DNA of 64,000 bases. Source: Atopsyche davidsoni (lineage: Eukaryota; Arthropoda; Insecta; Trichoptera; Hydrobiosidae). The stretch spans positions 4,092,001 to 4,156,000 of the forward strand of contig JAILWY010000022.1 of NCBI GenBank assembly GCA_022113835.1, given 5' to 3'. Below are positions 1 to 12,100 of this stretch, piece by piece (position 1 is the stretch's first letter; each line of letters starts with the position of its first letter). Position numbers and translations under genes: made by a program. Below the pieces are notes generated by a model. The model saw only the letters and a list, made by a program, of their open reading frames with translations, ran no database searches and had not been told where the DNA came from.

Positions 1-114
1 CACCAGGCCAAGCCTTCATGGATGGCTGCAACCGCTGTATGTGCGACGCCAAGGGAGAAAGTGCCGCTTGCTCCAGGGCGACTTGTCCTCCGGGAGCCTC
101 GCGGAACCGGAGAG
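1..114 (+). CDS. Pacifastin exon D1 (partial at window edge)
   Basis: The exon is cut by the window start just after the first Cys codon. It reads CA-CCA-GGC onward and ends CGG AGA G before gtaaca. Cys5-Cys6 segment is CSRATC, so P1 is Arg with Ser in the usual Thr place. It ends in RNRRG, a dibasic cleavage site. Confidence 0.85.
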
Positions 115-3100
115 GTAACACGCTAACCTAACCCAACCAAACAGCTTATGTGTACTAAACTGCAACGCAATGCTGTGCTTCACAAATAAATACTGGCTCA
201 AATGAGGTGTTCATGTTTATGTTTTTTTATTATATTAATATTATTTTGTTTATAAGTATTTGTTTTAAATATTTATCACATATTTTATATGTTAACACAT
301 TAAAATATTTTTTGTATCTTTTATTATTAATACTATTTATTTATGATTTCACAGCTTCTTCCTTTTATATATTTAATCTATTTAAGTGGCGTACTGTGAA
401 TAGGCATAATGCAAAAAAGTCCGACTAATGCAACGGCTTGTCTTTAAAGGCAAGCCTCCGTAGTGCCAAAAAGTTAAAACAAATTACAATATGTCCAGCT
501 TTTGCACACTCTCGCCACTGTAACTTATGCCCATGCTGACGTTGATTGTGTTTTGATTCTCTTCAAGCAGTTTCCTCAAGGCCAAGGGTCGTGACTCAGC
601 TTAGCAACATTCTTGACCAGATACTATTTCAAGTCACACGTTTATTATTTATCTTCTATATACAGTTGAAATTCTCTCTCATTTTGTTTCTCTTTGTGGT
701 TCTCAAGGAGTCACATTTATTCTCAAGTTTAATAGTAAAAGTATTATCAGTTTAAATAAGTCATTCGAACTGTGATCCCATGTTTATACGTTGCGATGGA
801 AATATCCTCATCTTAGGATAGAACCAAATGAATCCTTCCTATCAAAACACAATCAGTAAGCACAGGTAGCTGCGGCTTGAAGCAAAAAGCATTGACGGGG
901 AGCCACGCTTACAACTTGCAGCTGTGAACGGTCTGGGTTTCCGATGCACACCAGGCCAGGCCTTTATGGACGGCTGCAACCACTGTATGTGCGATGCCAA
1001 GGGAGAGGGTGCGGCTTGCTCGAGGGGGACTTGCCCTCCAGGAGCCAAGCGGAATCGTAGAGGTAACACGCTAACCTAACCCAAGCAAACAAATATTTAA
1101 CAATATAAAAGTATTATAATTTCTCAGCTTTTAATATATTTTATCTCAAATTGTGTATAATAGCTTAATTTTTATTATATATATTATTTTATTTTAAATA
1201 CATAATATTAATTGGCTTTATATATTATATTTTTACAATATTTTACATCTGCTAATGACTTTGCTTACTGCTTCTTCCTTATTTATATAATCTATTGAGT
1301 GGTGTGAAGTTAGGGAGAGGGAAGCATAAAAGTCTAGCCAATGTGCAGATGAGGTGTCACGCTTACAACTTGCAGCTGTGAACGGTTTGGGTTTCCGATG
1401 CACACCAGGCCAGGCCTTCATGGACGGCTGCAACCACTGTATGTGCGATGCCAAGGGAGAGGGTGCAGCTTGCTCCAGGGGGACTTGCCCTCCGGGGGCC
1501 AAGCGGAATCGTAGAGGTAACACGCTAACCTAACCCAAGCAAACCAATATTTAACAATATAAAAGTATTTTAATCTCTCAACCTTTAATATATTTTTACT
1601 CAAATTGTGTATAATAGCTTCAATTTATTTATATATCTTATTTTATTTTGAATATATAATATTAATTGATTTATATATTATATTTTTACAATATTTTACA
1701 TCTACTAATGACTTTGCTTACTGCTTCTTCCTTATTTATATAATCTATTGAGTGGTGTAAAGTTAGGGAGAGGGATGCATAAAAGTCTAGCCATTGTGCA
1801 GATGAGATGTCACGCTTACAACTTGCAGCTGTGAACGGTCTGGGTTTCCGATGCACACCGGGCCAGGCCTTCATGGACGGCTGCAACCACTGTATGTGCG
1901 ATGCCAAGGGAGAGGGTGCAGCTTGCTCCAGGGGGACTTGCCCTCCGGGGGCCAAGCGAAATCGTAGAGGTAACACGCTAACCTAACCCAAACAAGTAGC
2001 TTATGTGTACTAAACTGCAATGCAATGCTGCATTTAACAGCTTTTAGTTTGTATCAAATGCTTACAGCCACAATAACTCTTGACTGCTTTCTCATTTGTA
2101 CACTCCTCCTTTAGCCTCTGACTCTAAGGTCAGATTATCTGAGTTTGCAGACTTCAAGCCAATTATATTATTTATATTCATGTATTGTAATTGTTAATAT
2201 AATATACACTTTAGACTATCCTGATGTGAACCATCCAGACTTCACTTGCACACCCGGAGAGACCTTCAAAGTGGAGTGCAACATGTGCCGCTGTGCTGCT
2301 GATGGGAAAGGAGCCATATGCACACGAAGAGCGTGTCCTCATGACACACGTATCCAAAAAAGAGGTAATTAGAGATTTTTTTTTAATTCTAGTCTTCTGT
2401 GAGTTCTTTACGCATCGATTTGATCGATTGATCTATTTGACACCACGTACAAAATACATTTGCATATACATACAAATACAATACCATTTATTGAATAATT
2501 ATACCACGTTAATCTCATCAATCAATCGAAATATTGATTATCGATTATCTATATATAGAAAAATAGATCTATTATACATCTATTCGTCTCATCTTGCCAA
2601 ATTCATCATCTTTGACTTTACTTATCTTAAGGTATTTGCAAAAAACCATCAATCTATTCCAGGAATCCCCTGATTAAGTTCATAATCACAAAATAGTGGC
2701 CTTTATTTATTTATACAATTAATTCATGGTAAATCAAGTCATTGCTGCACAAAATTATCAAACCGCTGATGAAGAGTCGTTTCTGATGCACGCCAGGCCA
2801 GGCTTTGGAGAAGGAGATAAGCTAAGCCGGAGAAGTAGTAATCTAATTTAACCCAAACAAATAGAATTTCAAGATCCAATACAATACAAATGTAGCAAAG
2901 GATTTTCGTTAACGATTTTTCCTTTGAATATCATCTTTTAGCTGTTGAACCTCCCTTCACGTGCACGCCTGGAGAAACCTTCAGAAAGGACTGCAACAAC
3001 TGCCGCTGCGCTGACAATGGCAAAGCATCCATCTGCACCCGCCTGGCATGTCCGCCTCTTCCGGAGTCACATGTCCAGAAAAGAGGTAACACCTCAAGGC

Positions 3101-6100
3101 AGGGGTTGGGACTCAACACCCCAACTTGCTCTCCAGAAGGCATGTGGGTTATGATCTCGGTTAGGTTGCAGATACCAGGTTCGATATTCCATCTTCGATT
3201 AAATAACTCTAATTCACGTGCCAATGACGTGTAAATGAGAGATACAATCGCAACAGCCTCCGAATGCTTCATACTACATTTCTTGACTTGAGTAGTTAAT
3301 TTATAGACGTATTATTCAGATTATCTAAATTTTATTGATAAAACACTTTAAAAACTAACAAAAATTTATCTTCTTCTTCTCCAAGTACCTCTCCTCAGAG
3401 GCATACAGAGAACATTTGTCGGGATAGTGTAGTGGTTCCCCGGGTCTTTCTACACTGCAGTTTTATATTCAATTTCTGCGTATTGCTGCTACCCAATAGA
3501 ATTATTATCTGAACCTTTCCTAATAAAGCTCTGGCATTTAGATCTGATATTCCTTCAGCAGCAGGAGACTCCCTCATTTCTACCAAGTACTTCCAGAACA
3601 TTTCCCTCCACAATCATTCCAAGTTCACTACTCCGTTACCGATCCATTACATATACGCTCAAGGCACTAATAAATTATAACAAAGTTAAAGTTTTTGAAC
3701 TATTCTTCAGTGTTTTAGGTAAGTAATTATCTTAAAGGTAATTGGTTTAGATAATTAACTTTAAATTAAATTAAGGTTAATTAGTCTGGTTTATGTCCCA
3801 TATGGGAGATTCATGGGACGTGGGACATATACCAAATGGAACACAACAACACAAAATAATAATGAAAGCAAAGACTCTGCATTCTTTCCAAAACAAAATA
3901 TATATATAATAATTTAGATTTGCACAAAAACTGTATTATTTCACATCATGTGATCTAATAAGGCAAGCAAAATGGTAAATCAAATATTTTAATAAATTTG
4001 GTTAAGGTGTATTATTGTTTTTCAGGTGTGAACTTCGCCGACCCCAACTTCTCTTGCACTCCAGGGGAGACCTTCAAGGACGACTGTAACACCTGTCGCT
4101 GCAATGCCTCCGGAAAGACAGCCGCTTGCACGGACAAGGCTTGTCCACCAAACCACCATGTCACTAAACGCGGTAGTAACTTTATTATCCATCACTAAAA
4201 CCCAAAGTATTTTACTAAGGTGGTGCATTCAATTAAGGTTGGGTTAAAACGTGGCACTCCTGAGACTATCCCTAGACACTCCTAAATGGTCTGTCTAAAA
4301 CACCAAGTAACATGAAAATTATATAAATGATAATTTGCAGAGCATTGCAATTGTGTGAAAGGGTCCTTCAAACATTGCCCAAGGGTTGTAAGCTCCTGGA
4401 CTCCACTCCTCTCAATGTGCCGATCTTTTAGGGATTCTCATGATAGCTGAGCTCTCAACTCAATTATACTTGTCTCTGTTTTTCAGGAGCAAACTTCGCC
4501 GACCCCAACTTCTCTTGCACTCCAGGGGAGACCTTCAAGGACGACTGTAACACCTGTCGCTGCAGTGCCTCCGGAAAGTCAGCTGCTTGCACGGAAAAAG
4601 CTTGCCTATCAGATCACTATGTTACTAAGCGTGGTAAATTTACCATTTATTTTAATTTACCATTATCAAAAACACTCGAAACACTCTTAAGGTCTAAAAC
4701 TTTGTCTAATTGCCCTATAAAATGGAAAAGATGGAAACATGGTCTATGTCAAGGTGGCCAACTTTTGTGTGTACACAAGATTTATTTTAATATCTTAAAA
4801 ATGTGTCGCAATCAACTTGTTGTCATAAAAAATGATTTAGATACATTCCAAGTTGGAGTAAAAATATCTACATTACAGTCCCGGTCGAGCCCAGGACTGC
4901 ACTAGTGCAGGTTCTTAATTATCGGGACATCGCGAGCGATCGACCAAAATTGGCTTTGCGATCGATTTGTTGTCCACCCCTGGTCTGTGATGTTGAGGTC
5001 TTAACATGTGCATTAACTCCACAGGCGTGTCATGCTCTTCGGGTCAAAGCTTTAGAGTTGTGTGTAACTGGAGGGTAGATTCCCCTGTGGGCAAGGTGGC
5101 CACCTGCCGCGCCAGGCCTTGTCCCGAGCCTCCCCGCACCAGGAGAGGTACAAGCATGCACCAACTCTATCTCCGCTAAAACTAGGGATTTTTATACTTC
5201 ATCTACAGCTTGACGGATGACATTCTGATATCTGGATGATCTTTTGATTATCACTCGAATATATTTTTTTATCCTTTCCTAAACTCATGGGAAAAAAATA
5301 ATATTTTGTACATAGAGCTATACATATTTCTAGCATATTTTACGCTTTAGATGTTGATGTGAACGACCCAAACTTCACTTGCACACCCGGAGAGACCTTC
5401 AAGATGAAGTGCAACACGTGTCGCTGCACTTCTGACGGCAAAGCCGCCATGTGCACACGCCGGGCGTGTCCACCTTCTGAATTACGCATCCTAAAGAGAG
5501 GTAATAGACCAATTCAGTTCTATACCTTATCTATCTCTATTCAACAATGTGACTTACTTCATAAAAATTGATCAACTTGTATACTGTTTTTGTTACTGAA
5601 ATTGGGGGTTATTTGTTTTTTGCTGCTCAGCTGCTACTTGCACACCCGGAGAGCCAGTTGAGGACCCTGAAGGCTGCAACACCTGCTACTGCTCTAATGA
5701 CGGCATCAATTTAATCTGCACTAAAATGCAGTGTATTTTTCCTTTACCAGGTTAATTTTTTTATCTCTTTTCGTGAGTGAGTATAAGTGTGTGTGTGTGT
5801 GTTTATATAATTTTTTATTATTATTTTTCAGATACAAATGACCCCAACTTCAAGTGTTCTCCGAAAAGGCAGTATACGAAGGATTGCAACTTCTGTTCGT
5901 GTGATCCAGGTGGCAAGAGTGCAACGTGTACAAACTACACATGCACACCAGAGCATCGCGAAAAGCGGGGTTAGTACTTTCTTAATGTCTAATGATACCT
6001 TGAGCAAGAAAAAGCTCTCCCCATTTTCAGAAGTAAATTCAGATTATATTATATACACTGTGATTAAGAATCAAGCTATCATTTATAACAGAAAAAAATG

Positions 6101-9100
6101 TTTATCTCTAAACTCTACGCATGTGATTCGTAATGTTCCGTTTAGTATAAAGTTTCGACTCCATAATGCTATTGCAAATAATATTTTAGGTTAGGTGTTG
6201 TATTTATGATGTCTTGACTTCTACTGTGTATTTTTTAGACACTGTGGATGTGAACCACCCAGACTTCACCTGCACACCTGGAGAGACCTTCAAATCGGAC
6301 TGCAACAACTGCCGCTGTGCTGCTGATGGCAGAGGAGCCATGTGCACGCGTCGTATTTGTGATGCTGGAGAAGCTCAAGGACGCGTCAAAAGAGGTAAAT
6401 TGTTCATTAGTGAAGGAAATCTTCATATTATCAGGTCACCATTTAACCGTCTCCAATGGCATTTGCCTTCCTTGTTGTATTCAACTAAATCGTACAAAAT
6501 CACAGAGGGTGTTTCTTCCCATTGAATCAAAAGATATTCTGAGAAGACGCTCTAGAATACAAACGTTCTAACCACTAGACCAGAGGTGACCAACAAGTCA
6601 ATCGCGAGGCCAATTTTGGTTATTTAAGTTAGAAACTGATCAGACTACATGGTAAATGGAGCACTGGTTTAGAATATATTTATTCTTGGATGAATCGGCA
6701 TTTTTGTTAAAAAATTCCTCTAGACGTGACTTTTTTGGGCTGTTAAATAGTTATGTTGTTTTATAATTTATTTTGCTTATCTACTCATAACTCACACATA
6801 ATATAGACAAAGTAAGCATTTTACACCTCACTTAGACTACGCCTATGACAACAAGTCGACTGCAATACATTATTAAGATAAAAAGTAGATCTTATGTATA
6901 CGAAAGTCGGCATTAGACTATTGAGTGGTTAATAGTTAGAACATTGAACTACTTAACACTATTAAACATGTTTGCATGCAAGAGTTGTTTTAAGTTTTAA
7001 AGAATTTTCATGCAACTCAAATAACATCGACTAATTATGACACGCGTTAGAGTAATTTGCTGCACCTTGTGATAGTCATCAATTGATGATATTGGTAAAA
7101 AAATCTTGTCAAAAATATATTTCTATTCTGGGCCAGTCTCACTAATTCAGCCGTACTTCCAACTTCCAGACACTGGCGTAAATTCCGCATTCCTTCTAAT
7201 GCCTCTTTTTCCTTGGACAATCAGCTGAAGGATGCTATATTTATTGTTTCGAAAAATGTGGTCAAAATAGAAGACCTTACGCTTTTTGACCATCGTCAGG
7301 AGTTATCTTTCTTTGCGCATCCTGTGCAAGACTCTCTCATTTGTGACCCCAGTCAACTTATGGTGTTATTAGAATTCTCCTATAAAGCAACATTTGGTGA
7401 ATCTCCAGCGAGTTTTTAACATTATATCTCTTGAGCATAATACTTTTCTCAAGTTGTGGAATGTGCTGCGTGCTGTCTCAATTTTCACTTAATTTCCTAA
7501 TCAAGATCCCAGTTTTCATTTAACCAGCATTTAATTTTTTTCACTCTCTGAAAAAAATACAATCATATCTGTACACCTGCGTCACCTCCATGCCACCAGA
7601 GCGTAGTTAGAGGGAGATCGTTGATTCGTAATTTTATTTTCAGACTTAGAAGATGGTGCACACTGCACTCCTGGAGAACGCTTCATGAATGACTGCAACT
7701 ATTGTACCTGCTCTCCCAATGGCAAGGTCGCTTACTGCACCCTGATGGGATGTCCTCCCAGAAAAACACGTTCCCCAAGAGGTAAGTCAATATTTTTCCT
7801 CTAGTTAGATATGCCACATGCCCAGAGTGGTCCAATGGGTTCTTGAACAAGGAGTCTATTTACCACACTATTCTACTAGAGCAGAAGGTTGCAAGGGGAA
7901 GTAATAAGAAAGGGGGTTCAAGGATCTGATGACAGCTTTTACAGAATTGAGAAAAGTTTTTGCTGAACCTGAGATCTTATAGTTGATAAGTAAGCATGCT
8001 AAACACTGGATTGCAGAGTGATCCGCTAATTGGTGCTAACCCTTAAGCCTGTTCCATGTGTAGATTGCCATCGTTGAAAGTCGCATGGCTTCAGGGTATT
8101 TATTTGCAGGTGCTGACGGTGTTGAATTCAGCTGCACTCCCGGAGAGACCTTCAATCAAGATTGCAATCGATGCACTTGCTTGGATGATAAAACGGTTAT
8201 TTGCACCAGAATTGGTTGCTTCAAAGCGTCACCGCGTATTAAGAAATGTAAGCTAGTAAACTAAGCTATCCATTGTTTCTAGAATTTAAACCCACACTAA
8301 TATAATTAAATGACTAATCTATGCTTTAACAAAATTTTAATGAAAAAATACATTATTCCAGTAATACAGAAGAAATAATCCATTTTTTTTTATTTAGTAT
8401 ATATAATGGTTAAAATTATCGCTAAACTAAAAAACCATAGTAGATAAGCTGATTAAAATTTTAAAGTCAAATTGTATTAGCGATGACTTAAATTGATCAA
8501 TATTAAACGATTGTTGAATATTCAATAGATCCCCGTTTAACACCTATGCAGGCTCATAACGTATGCTTTTAGTTAAACTGATATTAAATATTCAACACGT
8601 GTTAGTTTAATTAATTTCAAATTCATCACAGCTAAATTAAGACTATTCACCCTCGTGATTTAGTAGTTGGCACAGTTGCTTGCAGTGACTCCCATCTTAT
8701 CAAGTGGATAATGTCGTGCAAATATTTCGGATTGATGTACAAATTTATGAGTAGACTATGGTGATGAAGATTTCCGCTGCACTCCTGGAGAGTCCTTCCT
8801 GATGAATTGCAACCAGTGCACTTGCTTGCCCGACGGCAATAGCGGCACGTGCATCATGAAGCCATGCTCTCCCAATACACCACGTTCTAGAAGAGGTTAA
8901 CCACACTATTTTTAAGAAGCACAACCTAAAAGTATTCAGACTAATTAATGTTGATCTTGACAGTACTGGTTAGGTCAAGCGAAGTTAAGCATGGGTCAGA
9001 AATAGATGATGATAATAGAATCATAATATCTGTAATTAGTAGGGCTAAGAATTATTATTTCCCCATTCACAATAATAAACCATCAAGTGAATTATTATAT

Positions 9101-12100
9101 TTATTTAAATTCAAGCTTCGACTACAGCCTCTCTCGCTTCTTGTAAAAACTTAAAGCCTTTAAAAACTCGACGACTTCCTCTTCAGAAACATGTTTTTAA
9201 TTTAATTTAATAAAATTATATTCCATGGGAAAACTTTTACATGGTAGACACCAGTGGCATGCGGTTCATATAAGCAACAATTGAAATATATTGAAATAAC
9301 ACAAAGACACTCGTGGTAATATTTTCCACAATATTTATTAAATAGTCGTTAATGTGATTAATTAACCTCATATTAATTTAATTACATGTATTGATTTTGA
9401 AATCATTGCATGCCACTGCTAAATAGTGATCGTGAGCAATCCATTTTAGCACTAAATTATATCTATTAATTATATGCACTGAGTTTTAACTGTTTTTTTA
9501 CGCTTACTAAATATTTGCTTGAATAAGCTGCACGCCACTGGTGAGTGATAATCACAACGAATGGTTAATAAATACCAAATTATCAATTATTACACGAAAC
9601 CATTTGATGGTTTTATATAGAAAAATGGATAGCGAAGTTGAAGTGGCCAGTGCAGTGTTTTATCGTTTTCCAGCCCAGTGGTTCAGTGGTTAGCATGCTT
9701 TCTTGGTGGACATAGGGTCCACTAAGGGAATGAAAACCCGTGAAAAAAAGTTTCGAAGGGAATGAAAACCCTTTGAGAAAATAACCCTGTTACTTTTTTG
9801 ATTCAAATATATGTTTAATTAGGCAAAAAAAGGCAGTTGATGATAAGGTGAAAGTGCTATTGATGGTACTCGGAATACGGCCAATTGTTAATTTCATCAC
9901 CTTTTGTTGACAGTAAATAATATATACTTTTAACATGGTATATATTTTAGATGTTAATGTGAATGACCCAAACTTCACTTGCACACCCGGAGAGACCTTC
10001 AAGGTGGAGTGCAATTCATGTCGCTGTGCTGCTGATGGAAAAGGAGCGATTTGTACTCGTCGAGCATGTCCACCTCCCAATACACACGTCCACAAGAGAG
10101 GTAGTAAATCAAATCAATTTCAGATCTAATTTATATCTTTGCGTTTTTACAGTATTATTTGTTCTTCTTCCGCTGGCAGAATCAAAGTGAAAATTCTTCT
10201 AATATGATGTGTATTTCAGATGTTGTTGATGTGAACGATCCAAACTTCACTTGCACACCTGGAGAGACTTTCAAGGTGGAGTGCAATTCGTGTCGCTGTG
10301 CTGCTGATGGAAAAGGAGCGATTTGTACTCGTCGAGCATGTCCACCTCCCAATACACACGTCCACAAGAGAGGTAGTAAATCAAATCAATTTCAGATCTA
10401 ATTTATATCTTTGCGTTTTTACAGTATTATTTGTTCTTCTTCCGCTGGCAGAATCAAAGTGAAAATTCTTCTAATATGATGTGTATTTCAGATGTTGTTG
10501 ATGTGAACGATCCAAACTTCACTTGCACACCTGGAGAGACCTTCAAGGTGGAGTGCAATTCGTGTCGCTGTGCTGCTGATGGAAAAGGAGCGATTTGTAC
10601 TCGTCGAGCATGTCCACCTCCCAATACGCACGTCCAAAAGAGAGGTAGTAAACCACACTAGTTCCAGATCTTGCATATCCCTTTTCTTGGTATTAAGGCT
10701 ATTTTATGAGAGTTTGAATAGTTTTTATATATTTTAATAACTACCTCAACTTTTAACATTATTGTTACAAAAAATTGTGTTTTAATCTTGTTGAAGGACA
10801 AGGGATTTGTTTGGTGAAGATCCATTATTACAATGATAAAAGTAACTTTGTATTATTTCTTCACTTTGAGTTTATTATATATATACTAGAAATGTAGCCC
10901 GTCACAGAATGACGCGCATTCGATGAACGATGCAATAGTGTTTGAACATAATAAGATGAATAATGCTTTAATTTTGTACCATCAGTTGGATGAAGGTGCG
11001 AAGTTCTGTGATATACTTGGCCTTGAACTTTGAAGCAGAGTTGCCCACTGTTAATTTAGCTCCCATTGATGCAAAAGATATACTGTTATTGTATGATCTT
11101 ATTTTTCTCTTGAAATTTCCATTATAAATATCCTTTAAATATACTGGGGAAATAGGTCTTGCTGGTAGTTTCACTTTACCTTTGTGATAGTAATCGTTGA
11201 ACATTCCAACTGATGGGTTTTCTGCTTGATAATGTAAAGCATTGCAGAATCGACAGGTCACATTAATTAATCCGAAGACAAACGCAGCGTTCGCTGTGCA
11301 TCAGTTTCTTTTTGTCTTGAGGTCGATGCGCGTACTCGAATTTTAAGAAGACGCTGCTCACGTTTTCCTTCCAACTCATTGCTTGACATTTATGTCACAT
11401 TTTGTGTCACAAACAACACATCACTTTTCACTGCACTTTTATTTATTTGATGCAGTCTTTATCACGTTCAATTGTGCAATTCTTTTTTAATTACGTTTTC
11501 TGTGCGTAGAAGGTGTTATTTTGAGTTATTAATGATGTGATTAATAATTTCTAATGCAATTTCGATTAAAAAAATAGAGATGGCATTTGTGTCAAACTGA
11601 CATAAGCTGGAAATTTCTTAGAAGCATCCAAAATTTGTTTTTTTGAAGAACAGAATCATATAATTCGTACATATTGAAACTAGCTAAAGCATATTTTATA
11701 GTTTATGAATAAAAATATTATCCTATCGTCTTGAAATTCGGCACATAGCTGCGGAAAAATTTACTAAACTTACGTGCAAAAAATCAGCGTTGTATCTTTT
11801 AAGATATTCTATAGAGAACGAAAAAACGAAACATACATACACACAATGGCTATTATTATAGTAGATATATATATATTTTTTTTTTTGCATGACTAGTTTT
11901 GACCAAATATATTTATAGTTTATAAATTGTGTTTTGTTTCAATATTCTAACCCTTAACTTTGTGTTAAAACTATGCATTCAATTACTAAATTTTTATATT
12001 AGATTTGAATGATCTGGACTTCACTTGCACACCAAGTGAGAGATTCATAAACAAGTGCAATAATGGCAAGAGATTTGCGTGCATATGCGTCATATGTTCG

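Larger units (their letters stand above)
947..2000 (+). repeat. Three tandem copies of a 453-454 bp exon-intron unit
   Basis: Exons D2, D3 and D4 start at 922, 1376 and 1829 (spacing 454 and 453). The two introns between them are also alike (AT-rich, with the run 'caatataaaagtatt'). The repeat therefore covers the exon plus its intron, not the exon alone. Confidence 0.9.
10101..10644 (+). repeat. Two 272-bp tandem copies (intron plus D18/D19)
   Basis: Introns 10,101-10,219 and 10,373-10,491 appear identical and are followed by near-identical exons. This is the youngest duplication visible in the gene. Confidence 0.92.

Noticed and set aside
842..1976. Long - strand ORFs opposite exons D2-D4 with a repeated [12 protein letters not shown] start
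   Set aside because: They are exact shadows of the repeated pacifastin exons; splice sites, phase and family motifs all support the + strand.
8948..9005. 5S rRNA-like stretch (agcgaagttaagcatgggtc)
   Set aside because: It resembles the internal 5S promoter over about 20 bases only. It could be a 5S-derived SINE scrap, but the support is too thin to call a gene or element.
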